This document shows, in pieces, positions 52,363 to 60,071 of a DNA stretch of 64,000 nucleotides. The first letter of the stretch is position 1. Each line of letters begins with the position of its first letter. Where the stretch lies: assembly GCA_022842785.1 (NCBI GenBank), contig JALHOW010000004.1, positions 434,001-498,000 of the forward strand. The letters run 5' to 3'. Source of the stretch: Hyphomicrobiaceae bacterium (GTDB lineage Bacteria; Pseudomonadota; Alphaproteobacteria; Rhizobiales; Hyphomicrobiaceae). The translations under genes were made by a program, and so were the position numbers. A model generated the notes under the pieces. The model was not told the DNA's origin, did no database searches, and saw nothing but the letters and a program-made list of their open reading frames with translations.

Positions 52363-53303
52363 GTCAGGCGCTTCTCGATGATGAGATCCATCGAATCCGA
52401 GATGTTCGTGTGGATGCCGAGAGCGCGTGGACCAATGCCGAGCGCGAGCCCCAAGAGCTGCGTGAAGTAGAGCACTTTCACGTTCGTCTTCTTGCCGAAG
52501 CGCTTCTCGGCACGCACCTGATGCATCTCGAGGCCTGTGTGGCAGGTCGGGCATTCCGTGGCGATGACCTCGGCACCAGATGCTTCCGCCGCCTGCAGGA
52601 TGTTCAGCACGAGCTTCGTCGAGGTATCGCTGTCGGAGAGCGTATGCGCGCCACCGCAGCAGGCGGTCTTCAGCGGAAAGCTCACGTTCTCGGCGCCGGC
52701 CGCAGCCAGCAGATCGTCCATGAAATGCGGTTGGCTGGTCGATTCCGAACCCGGTCCCTTGTCCTTCTCTGGGAAGATGTGGCGCGGTCGCACGTACATG
52801 CAGCCGTAGTAGTTCGCGATCTTCAGCCCCGCGAGCTTGCCATTCGTACGCTCGCGCAGACCGTCCTCGCCGATAGCTTCCTTGAGCCAATCGAGCGCGT
52901 GAATCGTCTCGGCCTCACCCGCCTTGTAGGCTTTGTGGCCGGCCTTCGCGCTCAGCTTGTCGACGACCTCGACGGATTTCGGATCATGCGCGAGATCGTA
53001 CTCGGCCTTCTTGAGATTGTGATAGCAGCCGTTGCACGGCGCCATGACGACGTCCATGCGATCCTCGTTCACGGCCTGCGAGAGCACGCGTGCGGAAAGA
53101 TACGTCTGGATCTTGGGATCGACGTTCTTGACCTCCATGGCGCCGCAGCAGTTCCAGTTCGAAACATCACGCAGGCCGAGCCCGAGCTTTTTCGCAATGG
53201 CGCGCGTCGAGACGTCATAGCCGTTGCCTGTGCCTTCGAGCGCGCAACCGGGATAGTAGCCGACGCTACGGTACTTCTTGGCCTTGTCGGTCACATCGAC
53301 CAT
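52359..53303 (-). CDS. shdrB2: sHdrB2, heterodisulfide-reductase-like subunit B
   Basis: 314 residues from the ATG at 53303. Two complete CCG domains (Cys20, Cys52-Cys53, Cys90, Cys93; and Cys168, Cys215-Cys216, Cys251, Cys254) are seen in SVGYYPGCALEGTG, NWNCCGAM, APCNGCYHN, YYGCMYVRP, KTACCGGAHT and ATECPTCHTGLEM. In HdrB these bind noncubane [4Fe-4S] clusters at the heterodisulfide site. In the bacterial sHdr complex it partners sHdrC2, A, C1 and B1 in the cytoplasm. DUF3303 ends 4 bases upstream. GlcF or SdhE-type CCG proteins are the alternatives, ruled out by the neighbouring hdrA/hdrC genes. Confidence 0.92.
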   Translation of the reverse strand: MVDVTDKAKKYRSVGYYPGCALEGTGNGYDVSTRAIAKKLGLGLRDVSNWNCCGAMEVKNVDPKIQTYLSARVLSQAVNEDRMDVVMAPCNGCYHNLKKAEYDLAHDPKSVEVVDKLSAKAGHKAYKAGEAETIHALDWLKEAIGEDGLRERTNGKLAGLKIANYYGCMYVRPRHIFPEKDKGPGSESTSQPHFMDDLLAAAGAENVSFPLKTACCGGAHTLSDSDTSTKLVLNILQAAEASGAEVIATECPTCHTGLEMHQVRAEKRFGKKTNVKVLYFTQLLGLALGIGPRALGIHTNISDSMDLIIEKRLT

Positions 53304-53307
53304 GTCG

Positions 53308-53592
53308 TCACTCCGTATCCACCAGCTTGCTCTCGACAAGCTCGCGCGTTTGCTTCGAGGGCACGACGGGCACGATCTCGAACGAGGCGAGATCACCCCA
53401 GTGCAGTATCCATTCCTGGATGAGCCGCGCGTCCTCGCATTCCATGAGCTGGAAGCAGCGGTCGAAGTTCGGCTCGATCCAGCTGTCGATATACTTGAGC
53501 CCCTCGGGGAGCCCGCGCCCCTTGTCGCGCAGGTGGCGGTAGATCGGTTTGGGATCGCAATCCTTGAAGCGCTCGATGATCATGAACAGCAT
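53308..53592 (-). CDS. DUF3303 protein between hdrC2 and hdrB2
   Basis: 94 residues from the ATG at 53592 (GGAG 8 bases upstream; a GTG at 53601 is possible). The start MLFMIIERFKDCDPKPIYRH and the central WIEPNFDRCFQLMECEDARL match DUF3303, a small ferredoxin-like (dimeric alpha-beta barrel) family. It is cytoplasmic and of unknown function. Two Cys (Cys12 and others near FDRCFQLMEC) are available. Its SD sequence lies in the last codons of hdrC2, so translation is coupled. It separates hdrC2 from hdrB2, which are usually adjacent. Confidence 0.85.
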   Translation of the reverse strand: MLFMIIERFKDCDPKPIYRHLRDKGRGLPEGLKYIDSWIEPNFDRCFQLMECEDARLIQEWILHWGDLASFEIVPVVPSKQTRELVESKLVDTE

Positions 53593-53597
53593 CGTCG

Positions 53598-54368
53598 TCA
53601 CTCCGCCGCTTCACGCATGGGTGCCTGCTGGGGCTTGCCCTTGCCGTCGATGACGGCCTTTCTCTCGGCTTCCACTTCGTGGATGTAGTCCTCGAGCGCG
53701 ACGCGCGCGCGATCCCAGCCGCGCGTCTTTGGTTTGAAGATCTGCGCCCACGCCATTTTGATCCCCCATTTTACCGGGAGCCGCTTGCCGATCGCGAAAG
53801 CGATGGCCGTAAGCCAGTCCTGCATAAGCGGCTGCTTCGTCTTGCGCAGGAAATTGTGCAGGACTTCCGTATCCTCGATGCGCCCGCGCTGGACGATCTG
53901 GCGGGTAAACTCCTCGTCGAAAATGTGCGAGGGCGAGGGCGGCGTGTAACCCTTCATCGTCAGCCAATGGGCCGTGGCCTTCATGACGCCTTCGGGCTCG
54001 ACATCGCGCGGGCAGACGTGCGTGCACTTGTGGCATGACACGCACTGCCAGATGATGTCCTTGTCGCGGAGAAGCTCGCTCTCCATGCCCGTGCGGATCA
54101 GGTAAATCCAATAGCGCGGATTAAAACGAGGCTCGATGGCATTCACGGTGCAGGCATTCGTGCAGGAGCCGCACTGCCAGCAGCGGTGGATCTTGTCGGC
54201 GCCCGGCATGGCGGCGATCTCGTCCTCGAGGTTCTCGTTGTAGTCGGTGACGACGCGCGACTCGATGAAGGTCGACCAGTGCCCTGAAACGTCGATGCCC
54301 TCAATGACGAGATTCTCATGCGTCTTCAGATTCTCCGGCCGGATCAGCGATTTCTCGTGAATGGGCAT
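53598..54368 (-). CDS. shdrC2: sHdrC2, iron-sulfur subunit
   Basis: 256 residues. Two classical [4Fe-4S] sites are present: Cys63-66-69-73 (CWQCGSCTNACT) and Cys109-112-115-119 (CVSCHKCTHVCP). The rest is helical, with DEEFTRQIVQRGRIEDTEVL and a charged C-terminal tail. HdrC subunits move electrons between HdrA and HdrB. The order hyp-hdrC2-(DUF3303)-hdrB2 is that of known shdr clusters apart from the insertion. It starts 10 bases after the conserved hyp gene. Confidence 0.92.
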   Translation of the reverse strand: MPIHEKSLIRPENLKTHENLVIEGIDVSGHWSTFIESRVVTDYNENLEDEIAAMPGADKIHRCWQCGSCTNACTVNAIEPRFNPRYWIYLIRTGMESELLRDKDIIWQCVSCHKCTHVCPRDVEPEGVMKATAHWLTMKGYTPPSPSHIFDEEFTRQIVQRGRIEDTEVLHNFLRKTKQPLMQDWLTAIAFAIGKRLPVKWGIKMAWAQIFKPKTRGWDRARVALEDYIHEVEAERKAVIDGKGKPQQAPMREAAE

Positions 54369-54378
54369 CAGTGCGGCC

Positions 54379-55245
54379 TCAATTCAACTGCTTGAGCGCG
54401 TCGAGCGCATGAGCATCGCCCTTGATCGCGCTGCGGCCGCGCCGCTTGGCGATACGGTCGAGGCCGAGAATGCGGCGCGTGTGCTCCAGCGGATCGCTCT
54501 CAGCGGAGAAATCCGTCTTCAGGTAGGCGCCGCCCTGCGCATTGATGTAGTCGCCATAGATCTGCGCTTGCAGCAGATCCACGTACCAGAGCATGTCGCG
54601 GAAAATGCCGTTGTCCGACAGGAACTGCGACAGCTCCTCGCGCAGGACCAGAAAAGTGTCATGGCCGTCCGGAATATCGAGAACAATGTGATCGACGTCG
54701 TCGCCCGATGCCGGATCATGCCAAATCTCGCGTAGCACGCCGGTATTCGCCCGCGCATCCCATACCCAGCGATGCATGAGCGGATAGTGCTCGGGGTAGA
54801 CGCCGTGCAGCAGCTCGGACGCTAGATCGCGCACGAAGCGGTTGGCCTTATCTTCGGGGAAAGACTTCACGAAGTTGGCAATGCGCGCGTCACCCGTGTC
54901 GGGCATGTGCGCATCGGTGAGCAGCATCGCGATCGCCTCGCGGACATGCGTCCAGCCGGCCGTGTCAACGAGACCCGCAATCCGGCGACGAACCGTCGCC
55001 ATGAGGATCGCGATGTCCTCGAAAGCCTCGCGCTCGATCGTGGCCGCCTTGCCATTGGCTAAGCGATCCTGCATCACATCGGACTTGAGTTTCACGGCAG
55101 CGGCGAAGCGCTCGATGCCGCCGATGGGTTCGGCAGCGCGGATCAACGCCTCCAATGCCAGTCGCAGTTTCGCCCCGGAGAGATGCAGCACCGGGCGCAC
55201 AACGGGCGCGCCATCCACCGTGCTGTCTCGATAGCTCACCGCCAT
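54379..55245 (-). CDS. sHdr-associated conserved hypothetical protein (Hyp)
   Basis: 288 residues from the ATG at 55245, whose first base overlaps the OsmC-like stop; a GTG lies one codon earlier. It is all-soluble, mostly helical, with segments such as LRLALEALIRAAEPIGGIER, LASELLHGVYPEHYPLMHRW and GHDTFLVLREELSQFL. A Hyp gene at this place, between hdrA and hdrC2, is a constant member of shdr clusters; I base the assignment on position and length. The biochemical role is not established. The near-absence of Cys argues against an Fe-S protein. Confidence 0.8.
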   Translation of the reverse strand: MAVSYRDSTVDGAPVVRPVLHLSGAKLRLALEALIRAAEPIGGIERFAAAVKLKSDVMQDRLANGKAATIEREAFEDIAILMATVRRRIAGLVDTAGWTHVREAIAMLLTDAHMPDTGDARIANFVKSFPEDKANRFVRDLASELLHGVYPEHYPLMHRWVWDARANTGVLREIWHDPASGDDVDHIVLDIPDGHDTFLVLREELSQFLSDNGIFRDMLWYVDLLQAQIYGDYINAQGGAYLKTDFSAESDPLEHTRRILGLDRIAKRRGRSAIKGDAHALDALKQLN

Positions 55246-55637
55246 CACACCACCAGCTCACTACGCTCGACGCTCATGGGCTTCGCCAGCGCCTTGTGCA
55301 CGGGACAGGCCGTCGCGACGCGCAGCAGGCGCTCGCGGATATCCGGCGTGAGATCGCTCGCGCCGAAGTCGATGTCATAGCGGAGCACGGGCGAATCGGC
55401 GCGCGACTGGTCGTACTTCACGCGCACTTCGAGGTCCGGCAGCGCCCAGCCATGCCGGTCGGCGTACATGCGGATGGTCATCGCGACACACGTCGCGAGC
55501 GATGCCTCCAGAAGCGCAAAAGGCTTGAAACCCGCTTCGCGTCCGCCATCAGCCGCGATCGCATCGGCAAGCGCCGCGTGCTTACCGTCGCTGAACTCGA
55601 CGGCAAAGGGCTCGGCTTGGTTGCGCGTCACGATCAT
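55245..55637 (-). CDS. OsmC/Ohr-family protein in the sHdr locus
   Basis: 130 residues. The two family cysteines are in LLEASLATCVAMTIRMYADR (Cys50) and ATACPVHKAL (Cys111), the peroxidatic and resolving pair of OsmC-like thiol peroxidases. DGGREAGFKPFALLEASLA is the usual preceding loop. It would reduce organic hydroperoxides or act on persulfides using dihydrolipoyl groups; lipoyl proteins are known reductants for Ohr. That would be attractive beside lbpA but is inference. It starts 11 bases after hdrA and its stop overlaps the next start. Confidence 0.88.
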   Translation of the reverse strand: MIVTRNQAEPFAVEFSDGKHAALADAIAADGGREAGFKPFALLEASLATCVAMTIRMYADRHGWALPDLEVRVKYDQSRADSPVLRYDIDFGASDLTPDIRERLLRVATACPVHKALAKPMSVERSELVV

Positions 55638-55648
55638 CGGAGCGTTCC

Positions 55649-56701
55649 CTACTCCGCCGCTTCGAGAATGCGCCCTTCGGCGGCTGCGAGCGCCGAAAGT
55701 GCGGCGCCGTTTGCCTGCGCGATGGAGTCGTCGATCGTCTCGGGCCCAATGGCGGCGCCGGCGACGAACACACCCGGCCGCGAGGTCGCTCCCATGGTGC
55801 CGTACGTGTCCTTGCGCGCGATGTAGCCGTGCTTGTGCAGTTCGACGTCGAACACTGCCGAAATCGTCATGTTGTCGATGTTCGGATCCATGCCGATGGC
55901 GTGCACGACCATATCGAAGGGGATGGTGATCGGCCGCTTCACGAGCGTGTCCTCACCCTTGACGATGAGTTGCTTTCCGTCACCCGTCACCTCGGCGATG
56001 CGCGCCTTGATGTACTTGACCTTGAACTCCTCCTGGCTGCGCCAGTAGTAGTCCGTCTCGTAGTGGCCGTAGGTGCGGATATCCATGTAATAGATGTAGA
56101 CGTGGCAATCCGGCAGTTCCTCACGGATTTCCATGGCGAGGTTCGCTGACACCGTGCAGCAGATTTTCGAGCACCATTCGCGGCCGATCTGGCGATCACG
56201 CGAGCCGACACAGAGCAGGATCGCGACGCGTTTCGGCTTGCGGCCATCCGAGGGGCACTTGACGCCCTGCCCGGACGAGATCATCTGCTCCACCTGCGTC
56301 GTCGTCACCACATCCGGGAAAAGGCCGAAGCCCCATTCGGGCTTGTTGATGCTGTCGAAGTGCGTGAAGCCGGTCGTGAGCAGAGCGGCACCCGCTTCGA
56401 CGCGACTGCCGTCCGAAAGCTCCGCGACGAAGTTGCCGGGCGTGCCGGAGAACTTCGCGACGGTTGTGCCGAGCTTGCGCGTGACGCTCGGATTGCTCTC
56501 GACGCGTGCGACCATGCTGCCGATCGCATCTTTCGCCCAGCGACCAGAAGGGACAAGCTTGGCATAACCTGAATGAATCGGAGCGCCGCCGAGGATCGAC
56601 GTCTTCTCGACCAACACCGATGGGCGACCAACGGTCGACAGGGCGTGTGCTGCCGCGAGGCCCGCCGGCCCACCGCCGACGATGAGAATGGGCTTGGACA
56701 T
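55649..56701 (-). CDS. shdrA: sHdrA, flavoprotein subunit
   Basis: 350 residues, the short bacterial form. The FAD-binding site is PILIVGGGPAGLAAAHALST. The HdrA-specific region has VKCPSD, AILLCVGSRDR, and REWCSKICCTVSANLAMEI, with Cys149, Cys164, Cys177 and Cys181-182 as candidate Fe-S ligands. It then continues to IAEVTGDG and FVAGAAIGPETIDDSIAQA. In sHdr this subunit links FAD chemistry to the C and B subunits. The ATG at 56701 lies 2 bases after the LysE-type gene. The long upstream open frame is the lysE region read in another frame. Confidence 0.93.
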   Translation of the reverse strand: MSKPILIVGGGPAGLAAAHALSTVGRPSVLVEKTSILGGAPIHSGYAKLVPSGRWAKDAIGSMVARVESNPSVTRKLGTTVAKFSGTPGNFVAELSDGSRVEAGAALLTTGFTHFDSINKPEWGFGLFPDVVTTTQVEQMISSGQGVKCPSDGRKPKRVAILLCVGSRDRQIGREWCSKICCTVSANLAMEIREELPDCHVYIYYMDIRTYGHYETDYYWRSQEEFKVKYIKARIAEVTGDGKQLIVKGEDTLVKRPITIPFDMVVHAIGMDPNIDNMTISAVFDVELHKHGYIARKDTYGTMGATSRPGVFVAGAAIGPETIDDSIAQANGAALSALAAAEGRILEAAE

Positions 56702-56703
56702 AC

Positions 56704-57342
56704 TCAAAGGCTCCGCTGCAGGAAGGCCAGTCTGATGCCGAGAAGCACAAAGAGCCCGCCGAGCACGCGCTCCATCCACGTGCGTACCGCGCTGCCGGCA
56801 CCGAGCACGCTCGCGGCGCGGGCAGTGAACCACGCGATCAGCAAGCACACGGCTGTGCCCGTCGCCACGAAGACCAGGCCAAGGACGATGAAGGCCAGTG
56901 CCTTCGAAGGTGCTCCCGCCGAGATGAACTGCGGCAGGAAGGCGAGGAAGAACAGCGCCACCTTCGGATTCAGCGCGTTCGTGAGGAAGCCTTGCAGGAA
57001 AATCCCGCGCAGCGAGATCGCAGCCTTGCCATTGCCACTGCCCCCGCCGCTCGTGCCTGCGTGGCGGAGCAGCGAGATGCCGACCCACACGAGATAAGCC
57101 GCACCGACGAGCTTAAGAATGAAGAAAGCTTCGGCCGACGTCGCGAGAATTGCGGATAGGCCGAGCGCCGCCGCCGCAATGTGCACGAAGCAGCCCGCGC
57201 TGATGCCGAGCGCCGCGACCGCACCCGCGCGTGCACCGAGCTGCGCACTGCGCCCCATGATGAAAGCCATGTCCGGACCGGGCGTGATATTGAGCAGGAG
57301 CCCCGCGATCACGAACAGCCAGAGATCGGTAATGCCGAGCAT
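56704..57342 (-). CDS. LysE/RhtB-family exporter inserted in the sHdr operon
   Basis: 212 residues with six hydrophobic segments. The family signature near the start is FVIAGLLLNITPGPDMAFIM and the central NPKVALFFLAFLPQFISAG. Relatives export basic or neutral amino acids and, in some cases, cysteine derivatives. It begins 3 bases after hdrB1 and ends 2 bases before hdrA, so it is locked into the operon. A role in exporting a sulfur-containing amino acid or thiol is plausible but not shown. Confidence 0.9.
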   Translation of the reverse strand: MLGITDLWLFVIAGLLLNITPGPDMAFIMGRSAQLGARAGAVAALGISAGCFVHIAAAALGLSAILATSAEAFFILKLVGAAYLVWVGISLLRHAGTSGGGSGNGKAAISLRGIFLQGFLTNALNPKVALFFLAFLPQFISAGAPSKALAFIVLGLVFVATGTAVCLLIAWFTARAASVLGAGSAVRTWMERVLGGLFVLLGIRLAFLQRSL

Positions 57343-57345
57343 GGA

Positions 57346-58734
57346 CTATTCTCCCGGCGGCGGAGGAATGACCTCGCGCTTGATCGGCTTGAAGCCCGGT
57401 CCCGATGTGATCCTGAGACGCGGATCGTAAAGCTGATCGGCGGCACCGGTTTTGATCTTCTCGAGGTACTGCTCGAACTCGGCCTTCTTGGCCTGCCAGT
57501 CGATGCCGAGCTTTTCGAGCAGCCGCTCGATCGGGCTCGCGTGCCAGTGCGTCTGCACGATCTTGTAGGGATCGGCGCCGCAAACGAGCGCGGCGAACTG
57601 ACAGTCGGCGAGCACGGGCAGCTCGTAGGGCTTGCCGGCTGCGCGACCGATCCACTGGTTCTTGTCGAGCGTGGTGATGCAGCCCGTATCATGACCGATC
57701 ATGACATCGGCGTTCGCCTCCTCGACAGCGACCTTGATCTTGCGGTCGATGGCGAACGAGCGCGTGAACTCCCGCTCGGAAATGATGTGGCGGAAGCCGA
57801 AGCCGCAACAGTCGTACCACGTCTTGTAATCGATGACGTTGGCGCCGAGCCGCTGGATGAGGCCCGTCGAGACCGCCACGCGGTTCCCTTCGAGGATCTC
57901 GTCGTCGTAGATCGCGTCCTCCGGCACCATCTTGTAGACGTGGCAGGCCGGATGGATCGTCGCGCGTACGGCCGAGGCATCGATCGTCTGATGGTCGGCG
58001 ATGCGGTGGCGCATGACGTGCAGCCACTCCGAGTAGTGCACGACCTCCTCGGGGATCAGCAGCTTTCCGTCGACGAGACGGCCGAGCTTCGCCAGGATCT
58101 TCGTCACGCTCTCGCGCAGCTTGGCTGAGTGCATGAGATAGGCGCGCACTTCCTTGTAGTTGCCGAAGGACGTGCCGCAGTGCACGAGCGGATAGTAGTA
58201 GCCCTCGGGCAGTCCCTGCGCCTTCGCCGACACGTACGCCTGATGGAAGTTGCGCAGGAAGACGGCGGCGAGGCTCTCGATATTGCCGATGCCGGAGCCG
58301 TGGTAGTTCCAGGCCGTGCATGAGGTCTGGTCGGTCTCGTCGAGATAGCTCGTGCCGAGCTTGTTCTGCAGCCAGAGCAGCGAGACGGGATAGCCCGGGA
58401 TGTTCCCGCACTGGCCGCAGCTCTTGTGGTGCCAGAGCTGCGTCGTCGGAATGCGCTTCGTCCAGCCGTAGAGCGTCTTGACCTCGATCGGCTCGTGCTG
58501 GTCCGTGATGCGGTGGACCTTGATCTGGCCCTCTTTCTCGAGCTGCCACATGATATCGCGCACGTCCTCGACGCGATCCTTGTTGGTCAGCATGGAGCGG
58601 CGGTCGATGCGCTGCTCGACCCAGGCGGTGGCCGTTGCGGCTTCGCTTGAAGAGAGATTGGCGGGCTTCCACTCGGGACCGTGGCCCGTGAAGCGCTCGC
58701 CGTTCTGCGGTGGGCGATGCGTGGGATCGCTCAT
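57346..58734 (-). CDS. shdrB1: sHdrB1, heterodisulfide-reductase-like subunit B
   Basis: 462 residues, longer than HdrB2 by an N-terminal ~95-residue extension. The first CCG-like half is altered (HKSCGQCGNIPG, TDQTSCTAWNYHG, YPLVHCGTSF with Cys106, Cys109, Cys139 and Cys186). The second half keeps Cys264, Cys309-Cys310 and Cys352 (ATIHPACHVYK, YDCCGFGFR, HDTGCITT). This asymmetry is typical of the B1 paralogue. It works with sHdrC1 and sHdrA in the cytoplasmic complex. Its start overlaps the stop of the VOC gene by 4 bases. Confidence 0.9.
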   Translation of the reverse strand: MSDPTHRPPQNGERFTGHGPEWKPANLSSSEAATATAWVEQRIDRRSMLTNKDRVEDVRDIMWQLEKEGQIKVHRITDQHEPIEVKTLYGWTKRIPTTQLWHHKSCGQCGNIPGYPVSLLWLQNKLGTSYLDETDQTSCTAWNYHGSGIGNIESLAAVFLRNFHQAYVSAKAQGLPEGYYYPLVHCGTSFGNYKEVRAYLMHSAKLRESVTKILAKLGRLVDGKLLIPEEVVHYSEWLHVMRHRIADHQTIDASAVRATIHPACHVYKMVPEDAIYDDEILEGNRVAVSTGLIQRLGANVIDYKTWYDCCGFGFRHIISEREFTRSFAIDRKIKVAVEEANADVMIGHDTGCITTLDKNQWIGRAAGKPYELPVLADCQFAALVCGADPYKIVQTHWHASPIERLLEKLGIDWQAKKAEFEQYLEKIKTGAADQLYDPRLRITSGPGFKPIKREVIPPPPGE

Positions 58735-59258
58735 GAGGTCTTCCTCCCGCGTGCGGGTTTCGCTTTCGGCTTCGACTTCGACGTGTCTGGGGTAGTGCCC
58801 GCCATCATGGCATCCAGGCGCTTCTGCATTTTCTTCGGGGATACATCCTCGATGTGCGTCTGGATCATCCAGACATGGCCGAACGGATCCTCGACCTGCC
58901 CTGAGCGGAAGCCATAGAACTCATCTTGCACCGGTCGTTTCAGCGTGGCGCCGGCGGCAACCGCACGCGCAGCCACCGCATCGGCGTCAGAGACGGCCAG
59001 GCACATCGTCACCGTCGTGCCACCGAGCGCCTTCGGGCCGACGATGGCCATCTCCGGAAACTCGTCCGATAGCATGATGCAGGTGTCGCCGAAGTCGAGC
59101 TCCGCATGGCCGATACGATCGCCCATCGTCAGACGATACCGCTCCTTCGCATCGAAGGCCTTCGCATAGAAGTCAATGGCCGCAGCCGCGTCGCGCACGC
59201 GCAGATAGGGCACGGCATCACTGTAACCCTTGGTTGGCTTGTACTTGACCTTGCTCAT
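58731..59258 (-). CDS. VOC/PhnB-like (glyoxalase fold) protein between hdrC1 and hdrB1
   Basis: 175 residues. The PhnB-type opening is SDAVPYLRVRDAAAAIDFYA, followed by KAFDAKERYRLTMGDRIGHA, and the repeat ends DPFGHVWMIQTHIEDVSP. The C-terminal ~25 residues are a Lys/Pro-rich tail. His in GHAEL and Glu/Asp residues could bind metal. The substrate is unknown. It follows hdrC1 after 44 bases, the largest gap among the first genes, and overlaps hdrB1 by 4 bases, so it is co-translated with the complex. Confidence 0.88.
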   Translation of the reverse strand: MSKVKYKPTKGYSDAVPYLRVRDAAAAIDFYAKAFDAKERYRLTMGDRIGHAELDFGDTCIMLSDEFPEMAIVGPKALGGTTVTMCLAVSDADAVAARAVAAGATLKRPVQDEFYGFRSGQVEDPFGHVWMIQTHIEDVSPKKMQKRLDAMMAGTTPDTSKSKPKAKPARGRKTS

Positions 59259-59302
59259 ACGCTTGTCCGCCTGGATGACGTGAGACGCGTTACGCCGCGA
59301 CC

Positions 59303-60061
59303 TCAGTCATCGTCGTCGGCGTCCTCCTGGTCCTCGAGGAAGTCATTCCAGTCTTCGCGCTTCTCTTCCATGATGTCAGTGATGACATCGAAGAGATTCT
59401 CGTCAATGCCCTCGAGCTGGTCGAGAACACCGGTCATCTCCCAGATCGTGTAGAGCTCGACCGAGGTCTTGAGATTGACCTCCCAGGCGGTCTCCGTCGT
59501 GTTGAGCGTCGCCATGGGAATGGCCTTGCGCAGCAGCTTCAGCGGCGCATTGACCTTTGTGAGGTTCGGTCCCCAGTCGGCGAAGTGCTGGGGATTGATC
59601 ATGTCGGGGGCGAGCTGATTGCCCGTCGAGATGAGCTTGAGCATGACGCGGCTGAAGGGACGCAGCACGTCCTTCGCGGATTGCATCTGATGCTTGATCG
59701 CCACTTCGCGCATGAGCATGACGAGCCCACCTGGCGAATTGCGGAAGGGGCAGCGCGCGGCGCAGGTGTAGCATTGCGCACAGGACCAGATCTTTTCCTG
59801 CATGGCATCGTAGATGCCCTCAAGGTTCTCGGTCCAAAGGAGCTGCACGATCTCGCGCGGCGAGAAATCGTAGTAGTGCGCAGCAGGGCAGGTCGCGGTG
59901 CAGATGCCGCAGTTGAGGCAGCCATGCAGCTCATGATCGTAGCGCATGTCCTCCTGCAGATCGCGGAAGATGGCTTCGAGCTTGGCACGCGGCACCGGCG
60001 GCTTGTCCGAAATCGGATCACCGATGAAGTCCTGCACGCGTGTCGCCGTCGCCTCAGCCAT
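59303..60061 (-). CDS. shdrC1: sHdrC1, iron-sulfur subunit
   Basis: 252 residues. Two [4Fe-4S] sites are present: Cys48-51-54-58 (CLNCGICTATCP) and Cys94-97-100-104 (CAQCYTCAARCP). Then FRNSPGGLVMLMREVAIKHQ and a strongly acidic C-terminus, with six of the last seven residues Asp/Glu. It is the electron-transfer partner of sHdrB1 and sHdrA. It starts 10 bases after the dsrE3C-like gene. The two clusters are complete, so it should be functional. Confidence 0.92.
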   Translation of the reverse strand: MAEATATRVQDFIGDPISDKPPVPRAKLEAIFRDLQEDMRYDHELHGCLNCGICTATCPAAHYYDFSPREIVQLLWTENLEGIYDAMQEKIWSCAQCYTCAARCPFRNSPGGLVMLMREVAIKHQMQSAKDVLRPFSRVMLKLISTGNQLAPDMINPQHFADWGPNLTKVNAPLKLLRKAIPMATLNTTETAWEVNLKTSVELYTIWEMTGVLDQLEGIDENLFDVITDIMEEKREDWNDFLEDQEDADDDD

Positions 60062-60071
60062 GGCTTGCGCC

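Noticed and set aside
52359..60061. Methanogen-type heterodisulfide reductase or glycolate oxidase GlcDEF
   Set aside because: The duplicated B and C subunits, short HdrA, DsrE and LbpA identify the bacterial sulfur-oxidising type. There are no GlcD/GlcE FAD-binding proteins.
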